Source: Deltaproteobacteria bacterium
Lineage (GTDB): Bacteria; Desulfobacterota; Dissulfuribacteria; Dissulfuribacterales; QOAL01
Assembly: GCA_015494395.1 (NCBI GenBank)
Contig: WGBG01000074.1
Coordinates: forward strand, 1-44,048
DNA: 44,048 nt
Direction of reading: 5' to 3'
In this document: in pieces, positions 36,866-44,048 of the stretch
Layout of the letters: every line of letters begins with the position of its first letter
How positions within the stretch are numbered: position 1 is the first letter of the stretch
Translations under genes and position numbers: made by a program
The notes under the pieces: model-generated
The model's input: only the letters and a program-made list of their open reading frames with translations
What the model was told of the DNA's origin: nothing
Databases searched by the model: none

Positions 36866-37078
36866 AAATCGTTGTATTTATTCAGCGTGGTAAATGGTCC
36901 TGTTTTGGAGTGACTCTGAAGAATTTCGTAGTTTTTCTTGGCGAAGCGCAGCCATAAAATCGCGTCTGTCTGAGCGAGGGACCAGCGAGTTTCGCGATTT
37001 TGGCTTAAGTTTGCCTTAGAATAACAAGGCCATTTAACAATCTCATTCAATAGATACGCTAAACAGTTACAAATCGTT
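36866..37078 (+). mobile_element. MITE-like element, copy 2, with 8-bp target duplication
   Basis: A 197-bp core (36874-37070) is flanked by AAATCGTT direct repeats (36866-36873 and 37071-37078). The ends are GTATTTATTCAGCGT and, as reverse complement of the right end, GTAACTGTTTAGCGT. The inner arms carry TAAATGG followed by CCTTGTT-like sequence, and the central stem AAAATCGCG/CGCGATTTT is identical to copy 1. It is shorter than copy 1 by about 27 bp in one arm. The target duplication differs from that of copy 1, which supports an independent insertion. It fills most of the gap between the envC-like gene and ctpA. Confidence 0.87.
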
Positions 37079-37114
37079 CAAATCAGGATTCATTAAAATA
37101 TTGGAGTAAGAAAT

Positions 37115-38470
37115 ATGAAATCGCCTTTTGGTAAGAAACTCTTTTTGGTTTTAGTTGCAATGCTTGCCGCATTTTTCTTTGCTGCAGGCACCTACCAGGC
37201 AGGCAGGGTTGCCACTGCAGGTGACAGTGACACTTACGAGCAGTTACGCCTGTTTGCATCAGTGCTTGACCTGGTTCAAAGGGACTATGTAGAGCCTGTT
37301 GATGCGCAGAAACTGATATATGGGGCAATTGACGGCATGCTCACCTCCCTTGACCCTCATTCTTCTTTCATGAAACCTGAGGATTTCAAGGAACTCAAGG
37401 TTGAGACTAAGGGGAGTTTTACCGGAATCGGAATTGAAATTACCCTGGTTGACAGGGTGCTTACCATTGTATCCCCAATAGAGGGAACTCCGGCATACAG
37501 GGCAGGCCTTAAGGCAAACGACAAGATCGTCAAAATAGAGGGCAAGAGCACCAAAAACATGAGCCTGATTCAGGCAGTGAAGCTCCTCAGGGGACCAAAG
37601 GGCACAAAGGTAAAAATATCCATCTATAGAAAGGGATGGCATGATATCAAGGACTTTGTACTGGTGCGGGATGTTATACCCATAAAGAGTGTTAAGAGCC
37701 GTCTGCTTGAGAAGAGTTATGGGTATGTGAGGATAACAAACTTCCAGTCCAAGACATCTGATGATCTTCACAAGGCACTTAAAAAACTGGCCAAAGAGGG
37801 AGAACTTAAAGGGCTTGTGCTTGATCTTAGAAATAATCCCGGAGGTTTGCTGGACCAGGCTGTAAAGGTCTCTGATACATTCCTTGAAGAAGGGCTTATT
37901 GTATATACTGATGGACGACTTAAAGAACAGCAGATGAGATTTACTGCCCACAAATCAGGTACTGAGCCACCCTACCCTGTTGTAGTTTTGGTAAATGGCG
38001 GAAGCGCAAGCGCATCAGAAATTGTTGCAGGTGCGCTTCAGGACCACAAGCGGGCAATTATCCTTGGCACCCAGACCTTTGGAAAGGGTTCTGTCCAGAC
38101 AATCATTCCTCTTGAAGACGGTGCTGCAGTAAGGCTCACTACTGCCAGGTACTATACGCCAAACGGCAGATCCATTCAGGCAAAGGGAATTACCCCTGAT
38201 ATCATCGTGCCATTTGTGCCTGAGAAAGAGAAGAAGGACGAGGAATCCGAGGCATTCCACTTCCTGAAGGAAAAAGACCTTGAAGGTCATCTGACTGGTG
38301 AGGATGAGTCCAAGGATGATTCTTCTGAAAACAAGGGGGCTGAAGAAAAATCCGACAAGGGCGGAAAGGATACCTCAAAAAAGGCAGACGAAAAGCCTAT
38401 GGATAACCAGATGAAGGAGGCTCTTCGTATTCTAAAGGCGTGGTCAATATTTTCAGCCATGCAGAAATAA
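37115..38470 (+). CDS. ctpA: Carboxy-terminal processing peptidase (S41)
   Basis: Periplasmic serine peptidase that trims protein C-termini; relatives control murein hydrolases. 451 residues: N-terminal signal anchor (~8-28), PDZ domain (~95-185, GIGIEITLVDRVLTIVSPI pattern), S41 core with VLDLRNNPGG, GGSASASEIVAGAL (catalytic Ser299) and TFGKGSVQT (Lys324). The Ser-Lys spacing of 25 equals that in Prc. A charged Lys/Glu/Asp tail follows (~375-430). ATG has GGAG 9 nt upstream. The MITE-like element ends 36 bp before this start. Its presence with ftsEX and envC indicates a cell-wall division module. Confidence 0.96.
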   Translation: MKSPFGKKLFLVLVAMLAAFFFAAGTYQAGRVATAGDSDTYEQLRLFASVLDLVQRDYVEPVDAQKLIYGAIDGMLTSLDPHSSFMKPEDFKELKVETKGSFTGIGIEITLVDRVLTIVSPIEGTPAYRAGLKANDKIVKIEGKSTKNMSLIQAVKLLRGPKGTKVKISIYRKGWHDIKDFVLVRDVIPIKSVKSRLLEKSYGYVRITNFQSKTSDDLHKALKKLAKEGELKGLVLDLRNNPGGLLDQAVKVSDTFLEEGLIVYTDGRLKEQQMRFTAHKSGTEPPYPVVVLVNGGSASASEIVAGALQDHKRAIILGTQTFGKGSVQTIIPLEDGAAVRLTTARYYTPNGRSIQAKGITPDIIVPFVPEKEKKDEESEAFHFLKEKDLEGHLTGEDESKDDSSENKGAEEKSDKGGKDTSKKADEKPMDNQMKEALRILKAWSIFSAMQK

Positions 38471-38506
38471 AAAAATTTGACCGGCTGGTTCCCCGGTCTT
38501 AACGAA

Positions 38507-38547
38507 CAAAAAAACGCAGCCTGATAAATTCAGGCTGCGTTTTTTTA
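38507..38547 (+). terminator. Rho-independent terminator after ctpA
   Basis: A perfect 10-bp stem CGCAGCCTGA/TCAGGCTGCG (38515-38524 and 38530-38539) with a TAAAT loop is followed by seven T and preceded by seven A, so it can act in both directions. It ends the ftsE-ftsX-envC-ctpA unit and possibly the leftward glutamate synthase unit. Confidence 0.93.
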
Positions 38548-38557
38548 ATGAAAGTCA

Positions 38558-38637
38558 GCTCAAATCTCAAGGTAGCAAGCTGAAACCAAACATGTTTTCT
38601 TTTACTTTGGGCCTTGAGCTTTCAGCTTTGAACTATT
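38558..38637. repeat. 80-bp palindromic dispersed repeat, copy B
   Basis: Second copy of the family seen at 30055-30134, in the same orientation and of equal length. It directly follows the stop codon of the leftward oxidoreductase gene and could form a hairpin through AAGCTGAAA and TTTCAGCTT. Confidence 0.8.
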
Positions 38638-40970
38638 TAGTATGGCTGCATCACCCATACACCACATGGGCAGGTATCAGCACAGAATCCACATGCAATA
38701 CACTTGTCGTTATCTGACTGGTAGGCATAGCCGCCTTCATCATCCATCTTGACCCTTGTAATCGCCCCGGTGGGACATATTGTCTCACACATGTGACAGT
38801 CACGGCACATACCACAGCTCATGCAGCGCTTGGCCTGGTCTTCATCACTGTCACAGGTGCAGTTTTCCGGCATATAGAGTTCAGGAGTGAGGCGTTTGGT
38901 GTCAATGACCTCCTTTTCAAAGGGCTTGAATGGCTCACCCTTGATGGCGCACATAATGGCATGGGCAGCGGTCTTGCCGCGTCCAAGTGCATTTGTGGCA
39001 AGGCCCGGTTTCTCAACATCACCTATGGCAAGCACCTTGGGATCTGTTGTCCAGCCCGCCTTGTCGGTCTTGATCCACTGGCCACCACCTACATTGACCA
39101 CCTCAACTGTATCTGGCAGGAAGTTCAGGGCAGGCACGTCACCAATTGATATAATAACTGTCTGGGCAGGATAGAGTTTGTCAGCCGCATCAATCAAACC
39201 CTCTTCTGTTACCTCTTTGGTCTGAACCGGCCATACAAACTTGGCACCCAGTGCCTCTGCAGCAAGCTTTTCCTTTCCAAAGGCAAGTGGCTTCTGGATG
39301 TCAACCAGTGTGACTTCCTGTGCCCCAAGCCGGTACGCTTCGCAGGCAACATCACAGCCCACATTACCGGCTCCGATTATTACAACCTGCTTTCCAATCT
39401 TGGGAGGCTTGTCACTCTTGGCAGCCTTCAGGAAATCAAGGGCAGGAATGACCCGTTCATGTCCGGGAAAGGGAATCTTCCTTGGTTCATGTGTCCCAAC
39501 TGCAACAATCACGTAGTCATACTCGTTTTCAAGCTCAAGGAACTTGTCCTTGGTGATTGTTTCATTGAAGTGGACATGAATGTTCCTGGTCTTCATGAAG
39601 CGGTCAATTTCAGCCTGCCAAACAGCAAGGGGCAGCCTGTCCCATGGAATAACCTGGGCAAGTTTTCCGCCAAGTTTATCGTCCTTTTCAAATATGTGGG
39701 CTTCAACACCCTCTTTGGCAAGCTGCCATGCCGCATTCATGCCTGCCGGACCACCGCCGATAATGGCAACCTTCTTGCCTATTGGATCAGGCACATCAGG
39801 TGGTGGAAGATCCTTGCTGTGTCTTCCCAGTTGTGCCACATCAATACTTTCGTCAACAACCTGCCGTGAACAGTGCTGCATACAGAGGTTGGGACAGATG
39901 TGACCGCATACAGATGCTGGCAGAGGCGTGTATTCAAGGATCATTTCATACGCCTCACGGGTTTTGCCATCCCTTAACAGGCGGAGCCTCTCAACAGTTG
40001 GAATATGAACAGGACAGTAGTACTCACAGGGTGCGGCAGATTTTCTGTTTGCCCAGAAGGGACGGCGTCTGCGCATCTCTCCTGTCTCAATGAGACCAAT
40101 TGGAGATCTGTCAAGGCCAGGGGCAAGGTCTCTCAGGGGATCACCGCCAAATTCCTTGTCCCAGACCGTCCTGCGGAACTCATGCATGGGCATGTCACCG
40201 CTGAATAACAGTGCTATTTCCTGGGGAGGAATGGAGACGAGCATCTTCCACTCTCTCCTGTCAGACAGCTCTTCAAGAAGGTCTGTCCTGTTTATCTTTT
40301 CAAGATATGCAGGAAGCCTTTCAATCAGCCACTGCCACTGTTCATCATCAGGCAGCACTGCCTTGACGTTTGTCCTTGAGTATGAATGGTCGGTTTTTCC
40401 GCGATAGTAAATCCAGCCTCCAACCATGCCAACGCAGGGGCGGTAACCCAGAACATTGTTGGGTGTCTTCGGGTCAACTCCGCAGATTACCGCAATGCCT
40501 CCGCAGTTGAATTCGGCAAAGGTATCACCGGTAGAACCCAGCACCCACAGTTCAGGGCGTTCATAATCCGGATTCCACTTGGTCATAGTAAGGCCGCGGG
40601 CGCCAATGGAGCCGCCTATCATTACCTTGCCCTGGGCCATTGCATTGCAACAACCGTTGGTGGCATCTCCAAGTACGGTTATTTCAGCCCCAATGTTAAG
40701 ATAGCCAACATCATCAGATGCTGAACCGTGGCAGATTATGGTGGTACCAGGGGTTCCCATGGCTCCAAGCCGCTGTCCGCATGGGCCTTTTACATGGAGC
40801 TCCCACTTTCTGCCCTCTCCCTTCAGCCTGCCACCCACATTGTGCTGGCCGAATGTCTCAAGTATAAGTTTGTCGGATTTCTCAGCCGCCTGCTGTACAA
40901 GTTCTTCAAATTCCTTTGAACTTATACGCCGGCCCTGGCTGTCAATTCCTTTTACTATTACTTCACTCAC
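38637..40970 (-). CDS. Glutamate synthase GXGXG domain fused to FAD/NAD(P)H reductase and ferredoxin
   Basis: 777 residues. N-terminal part (~1-260): right-handed helix GXGXG domain of the large glutamate synthase subunit (ITVLGDATNGCCNAMAQGKV region, quoted in part as GDATNGCCNA, and GGSIGARGL). Middle (~310-690): a GltD-like flavoprotein with an N-terminal cysteine set (CEYYCPVHIP, CGHICPNLCMQHC) for Fe-S clusters, VAIIGGGPAGMNAA for FAD and VVIIGAGNVGCDVA for NAD(P)H. C-terminus: two [4Fe-4S] motifs (CMSCGMCRDCHMCETICP and CIACGFCADTCPCG). It would pass electrons from NAD(P)H to the FMN subunit encoded upstream. In bacterial NADPH-type glutamate synthase these parts are arranged differently (large GltB and separate GltD), so this is an archaeal-like split with a fusion. 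It is the last gene of the trio. Confidence 0.92.
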   Translation of the reverse strand: MSEVIVKGIDSQGRRISSKEFEELVQQAAEKSDKLILETFGQHNVGGRLKGEGRKWELHVKGPCGQRLGAMGTPGTTIICHGSASDDVGYLNIGAEITVLGDATNGCCNAMAQGKVMIGGSIGARGLTMTKWNPDYERPELWVLGSTGDTFAEFNCGGIAVICGVDPKTPNNVLGYRPCVGMVGGWIYYRGKTDHSYSRTNVKAVLPDDEQWQWLIERLPAYLEKINRTDLLEELSDRREWKMLVSIPPQEIALLFSGDMPMHEFRRTVWDKEFGGDPLRDLAPGLDRSPIGLIETGEMRRRRPFWANRKSAAPCEYYCPVHIPTVERLRLLRDGKTREAYEMILEYTPLPASVCGHICPNLCMQHCSRQVVDESIDVAQLGRHSKDLPPPDVPDPIGKKVAIIGGGPAGMNAAWQLAKEGVEAHIFEKDDKLGGKLAQVIPWDRLPLAVWQAEIDRFMKTRNIHVHFNETITKDKFLELENEYDYVIVAVGTHEPRKIPFPGHERVIPALDFLKAAKSDKPPKIGKQVVIIGAGNVGCDVACEAYRLGAQEVTLVDIQKPLAFGKEKLAAEALGAKFVWPVQTKEVTEEGLIDAADKLYPAQTVIISIGDVPALNFLPDTVEVVNVGGGQWIKTDKAGWTTDPKVLAIGDVEKPGLATNALGRGKTAAHAIMCAIKGEPFKPFEKEVIDTKRLTPELYMPENCTCDSDEDQAKRCMSCGMCRDCHMCETICPTGAITRVKMDDEGGYAYQSDNDKCIACGFCADTCPCGVWVMQPY

Positions 40971-40988
40971 TTTATTTTCTCCGGTGCT

Positions 40989-42629
40989 TTAACAGACGTA
41001 CTTGATCTGCAGCCTCTCTGCCACGGCCTTGTCTTCAATGCCAAGGGCATCAGACATGCCGATTGGCAGGCTTTGGGAACGGCCAAGAGGTGCCATGATC
41101 TTCTTCATCTCGGTCTTTATCGCCTTAAAGGTTTCAACCACCCTTTCTGCAACCTTGTCAGGGTCAAGCCTTCTGTATAGCTTTGGATTCTGGCTGGTAA
41201 TACCCTTTGGACAGATACCGATATTGCATACGTTACAGCGGTTGTTTTCACTTCCCAGACAACCTGCTGCAGCCTGCATGATATATTTACCCATGTGGAC
41301 ACCGCTTGCGCCAAGCATTATAAGCGCCATGCCGTTCTGGGTTACATTGCCATTCTTGCCTACACCACCAGCGGCAAAGAGCGGAATTTCGTTCTGGCGT
41401 CCCTGGGCACAGAGGTCCAGGTAACATTCACGCAGATTGGATGCTATTGGATGGCCCATTGCATCCATGCTTACGTTGTATGCTGCTCCAGTCCCTCCAT
41501 CAACACCATCAATAAGAAGGCCAGCAGCATAGGGATTGCGCACAAGGTTGTTGAGAACCGCCTTTGCTGATGTGGATCCGGAGATTTTTGGATATACCGG
41601 AACTTTGAAATTCCATGCCATTGAGAGGGTCTGTATCATCTTCATGACAGACTCCTCGATGGAGTAAAGGGTCTGATGAACAGGCGGGGATGGAAGATCA
41701 ACCCCTTCAGGAACTCCTCTTAACCTGGCGATGAGCTTGCTTACCTTAAACCACATGAGAAGTCCGCCGTCTCCTGGCTTTGCACCCTGACCATATTTGA
41801 TCTCAATGGCTGCAGGATCGCATTTCATCTCAGGAATTGCCCTGATAATCTCATCCCAGCCGAAATACCCCGAGGCGATCTGCAGGATTATATATTTTAA
41901 AAATTTGCTCTTGAGCACCCATGGCGGGCATCCACCCTCACCAGTTGCCATGACCACAGGTATGCCAAGCACCTCGTTACAGTATGCCACACCCTGGAGA
42001 AGACCAAGCCACATATTGGGTGAAAGCGCACCAAATGACATGGAGCCGATTATAAATGGAAAGATTTCACGAACAGGCGGAATCCACTCCCCTGACATCT
42101 TCCTCCTGAGGAATTCTTCAGGCGGCAGCACGCGGCCAAGCAGGGTATTAAGTTCAAACTCGTGCCTTCCTGCATCAAGGGCCGGGTCAGTAAGCATTGA
42201 GATGCGGTCAAAAAGTATTCTGTCAAGGAGATTGGGACCTGGCACATTTCGCCTGCCGCCCCTTTTAACAGCATTACCGCCCTTGGTGCTCTGATAGCGC
42301 ATCCTGTCAATTATTGGGTTGAAAACCGGCTTGATTGCCTGGTTAGGGCAGACTGACGCGCACATGCCGCAACCTATACAGCGATGCTCAACATTTGTCC
42401 TTTGGCGGATTCCGACAAATATCTTAAACGTATTGCTCCTCTCCGATGCGTTAAGCACCATCTTGGGCATGCGTTTCCTCATATACTTCAGTTTTATTGC
42501 CCCCATGGGACAGACTGAAGTGCACTGGCCGCAGAGCGTGCACCTGGATTCGTTGTGTTCAACGATCCAGGGCATGTCATTTATGCTCAGGCTGCTTGGG
42601 GTAGAGGAAATGGATCGAATTGAGACCAT
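40989..42629 (-). CDS. Glutamate synthase central FMN domain with N-terminal ferredoxin
   Basis: 546 residues. N-terminus: two [4Fe-4S] motifs, CTLCGQCTSVCP (~32-43) and CIGCGMCASVCP (~83-94). The rest is the FMN-binding glutamate synthase barrel with GSMSFGALS, ATGEGGCPP, EIKYGQGAKPGDGG, PKISGSTSA, DGVDGGTGAA and the late Cys motif CNVCNIGICPKGI that binds a 3Fe-4S cluster. It makes glutamate from 2-oxoglutarate and ammonia released by the amidotransferase subunit. ATG at 42629 has AGGAG 8 nt upstream and overlaps the preceding gene by 43 bp in another frame. Strongly expected to work with its two neighbours. Confidence 0.95.
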   Translation of the reverse strand: MVSIRSISSTPSSLSINDMPWIVEHNESRCTLCGQCTSVCPMGAIKLKYMRKRMPKMVLNASERSNTFKIFVGIRQRTNVEHRCIGCGMCASVCPNQAIKPVFNPIIDRMRYQSTKGGNAVKRGGRRNVPGPNLLDRILFDRISMLTDPALDAGRHEFELNTLLGRVLPPEEFLRRKMSGEWIPPVREIFPFIIGSMSFGALSPNMWLGLLQGVAYCNEVLGIPVVMATGEGGCPPWVLKSKFLKYIILQIASGYFGWDEIIRAIPEMKCDPAAIEIKYGQGAKPGDGGLLMWFKVSKLIARLRGVPEGVDLPSPPVHQTLYSIEESVMKMIQTLSMAWNFKVPVYPKISGSTSAKAVLNNLVRNPYAAGLLIDGVDGGTGAAYNVSMDAMGHPIASNLRECYLDLCAQGRQNEIPLFAAGGVGKNGNVTQNGMALIMLGASGVHMGKYIMQAAAGCLGSENNRCNVCNIGICPKGITSQNPKLYRRLDPDKVAERVVETFKAIKTEMKKIMAPLGRSQSLPIGMSDALGIEDKAVAERLQIKYVC

Positions 42630-43729
42630 ATTTTAAACTCCTGTCGTTCTGGTGGAACAACTACTGTATGTTCACGCATGGGTTGAAAGTCAAGGGAACG
42701 GTCGCGGTCCGGAATCATGGCATCAACGCCGCACATCTCTGATGCCATTGCCCACTCACCGGGCTTGCCTCCAATGGTGGCAGGCCTGAGTTTCTTTGCA
42801 TCCATTGTGAGTATGCATGTCTCGTCAGGGAGGCTGCCCATTATGCAATTAGGACCATCTATTATTAGTCTGCGACACGCATTTCTTAGCCCCAGGAGGA
42901 AATCACCCTGGGGATGTTCCTTCAGCTCTTCAGTTTTCAGAGGCGTAATCACATGTTTGTATGCCTCAAGGGGCAGTTTCAGCTGCCGGGTTACGTAGTG
43001 CAGAATATGGGTGAAAACCTCACTGTCTGACTGATAACCTATGTATGCAGGGTAATGTCTGCCTGTAAGCCAGTCTTTGATGGGGATAAATGCGGTGTTT
43101 TCACCATTGGTCATTGTGGAAATGCCCTGTATGAAAAACGGATGGCAGGCGTAAAGATTGATGCCGTAATTGGTGTTCTGCCGCCCCTGGGCCATGCATA
43201 TACGTGCCTTGATGCGTCCGGAGTCAAGGCCAAGGGCATCACCAACCTGGAGTGGCCAGCCGACTTCCTTGATCATTATGACATCAGGCCAGAAGGAATA
43301 GACTGTGAGATCTCCTCCGTTTTCCTCGCCATCCCTTCTGATGGCAAGCCGTATCATGGTGAGCTGATCTTCAACTTCCTCCTTTGACATGGAGTCCCAT
43401 GCCTCAGGTTTTTTGTAAACCTGTACAAAATACTTGAACCTGTCTTTGGCTTCTATGTTGGAGGTGTCAAGGTCAAATTCATGATCATATTTGAGCACAA
43501 ACCCCTTGGACTGCATGAATTTGTTAAGTCTGTGCATTGCATCGCGGGTATGTGCAATACCAGAAAGAATCGGATGAGAAGACTTGTAGTTAAAGTCTGT
43601 AAACTCCACACCCCGTAATAGAAGTCCCAAGCCGCTTCCGTCATAACCTTCCTGCATGGCCTCCATTGCCTGGAGAACTTCATAAGGTGAAAACGGCTCG
43701 TTTGCGGTTTTCATCGCTAACCGGCACAT
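42587..43729 (-). CDS. Glutamate synthase class II glutamine amidotransferase subunit
   Basis: 380 residues beginning MCRLAMKT; after Met removal Cys2 is the N-terminal nucleophile of the Ntn-hydrolase fold, which releases ammonia from glutamine. Other family traits are GYDGSGLGLLL, ILSGIAHTRDAMH, and a later DGPNCIMGSLPDET and GGKPGEWAMASE. The start is certain because of Cys2 and AAGGAG 7-8 nt upstream. It is the first gene of the leftward three-gene unit, so it likely has the operon's promoter, which must lie at or beyond 43752. In typical bacterial GltB this domain is fused to the FMN domain; here it is separate, as in archaeal-type glutamate synthases. Confidence 0.93.
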   Translation of the reverse strand: MCRLAMKTANEPFSPYEVLQAMEAMQEGYDGSGLGLLLRGVEFTDFNYKSSHPILSGIAHTRDAMHRLNKFMQSKGFVLKYDHEFDLDTSNIEAKDRFKYFVQVYKKPEAWDSMSKEEVEDQLTMIRLAIRRDGEENGGDLTVYSFWPDVIMIKEVGWPLQVGDALGLDSGRIKARICMAQGRQNTNYGINLYACHPFFIQGISTMTNGENTAFIPIKDWLTGRHYPAYIGYQSDSEVFTHILHYVTRQLKLPLEAYKHVITPLKTEELKEHPQGDFLLGLRNACRRLIIDGPNCIMGSLPDETCILTMDAKKLRPATIGGKPGEWAMASEMCGVDAMIPDRDRSLDFQPMREHTVVVPPERQEFKIWSQFDPFPLPQAA

Positions 43730-43751
43730 AAATTAACTCCTTGGAAAAGAG

Positions 43752-44048
43752 ATGTATTCAACTTCCCCCATAACTTTAAGAGATGCTGAACTTATTTTTC
43801 CTCATAAAAGAGGAATTTTGAGCGTTGAGAAAAAGAGGCAGGATGAGCGTGATGTACAAATTTTGCTGAATCAGGATATTTCAGATAACGGTTCAGACAA
43901 CTACCAAAGACAGCAACAGACTCTACAAACATTGCAATCAGTTATCACTCACGAAAAAACGGTCTCCTTCCTCTCCATAAAAAGTCGTAAGAAGGGTGAT
44001 TACAACGAAAAAGTGGAAATGTCAATGTCACTTGTACAAATCATAAAA
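43752..44048 (+). CDS. Partial ORF of unknown function, open at the right edge
   Basis: From ATG 43752, 99 codons run without a stop to the window end; it is not in the ORF track. The product begins MYSTSPITLRDAELIF and is rich in Gln, Lys and Asp with no recognised motif and no signal peptide. An open frame this long in AT-rich DNA is unlikely by chance, but only 22 bp separate its start from the divergent amidotransferase start, leaving no room for promoters between them, and the ribosome site (GGAAAAGAG) is weak. A 6-bp stem (TTCCTC/GAGGAA, 43798-43815) lies inside it. The real start could be elsewhere. I do not recognise it. Confidence 0.4.
   Translation, partial: MYSTSPITLRDAELIFPHKRGILSVEKKRQDERDVQILLNQDISDNGSDNYQRQQQTLQTLQSVITHEKTVSFLSIKSRKKGDYNEKVEMSMSLVQIIK

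Noticed and set aside
36790-37050. 86-residue minus-strand ORF over the second MITE-like element
   Set aside because: It translates the repeat and the end of the envC-like gene; no ribosome site or family match.

Overview
This 44 kb window looks like a stretch of ordinary chromosome from a Gram-negative, diderm, probably anaerobic bacterium. Lipid A/Kdo assembly genes (waaA, lpxK), the lipoprotein carrier lolA, FtsEX with an EnvC-like activator, and type IV pilus motors show an outer membrane. A B12-dependent ribonucleotide reductase, a three-gene archaeal-type glutamate synthase rich in iron-sulfur sites, and a dockerin-tailed C10 peptidase together fit a deltaproteobacterial (Desulfobacterota) lineage best. 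That placement is inference; no rRNA or tRNA gene is present to test it.

Layout, left to right. Bases 1-7057 (+): the 3' part of a giant PilY1-type pilus-tip adhesin (Calx-beta, InlB-like repeats, VWA, golvesin-like insert, PilY1 propeller, Asp-rich Ca-binding repeats) and a small exported PilY2-like protein. Bases 7071-17133 (-): lolA, nadA, an ABC-F ATPase, nrdJ (own promoter with possible NrdR boxes), a DUF2141 protein, comEC and nfo, several of them coupled by overlapping stop and start codons. Bases 17355-21039 (+): waaA, lpxK and an RdgC-like protein split into two ATGA-coupled genes. Bases 21049-33701 (-): pilT, a second pilT/pilU-type motor, DUF805 protein, zinc-ribbon/pseudo-receiver protein, acsA, galU, priA, an orphan sensor kinase, and a secreted C10 peptidase. 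Bases 33985-38470 (+): ftsE, ftsX, envC-like, ctpA, ending in a strong terminator. Bases 38637-43729 (-): the glutamate synthase gene set. A partial divergent ORF runs off the right edge.

How the genes work together: pilY1, the PilY2-like gene, pilT/pilU and perhaps the zinc-ribbon/pseudo-receiver gene form a type IV pilus adhesion and twitching theme. ftsEX, envC and ctpA form a peptidoglycan-remodelling unit for cell division. waaA, lpxK, lolA and galU feed envelope biogenesis. The gltB-like trio assimilates ammonia through glutamine, and acsA activates acetate.

The most unusual signal is not a gene. Two related elements of about 200 bp (24774-25013 and 36866-37078) have matching terminal inverted repeats beginning GTA(A/T), are flanked by different 8-bp direct repeats (AAATTTCG and AAATCGTT), and contain a conserved AAAATCGCG/CGCGATTTT stem. 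They look like MITEs. Both sit in the same orientation about 35 bp upstream of a start codon (sensor kinase and ctpA). A second family of 80-bp palindromic repeats occurs at 30055-30134 and 38558-38637. No CRISPR array, complete insertion sequence, prophage or defence island was seen.
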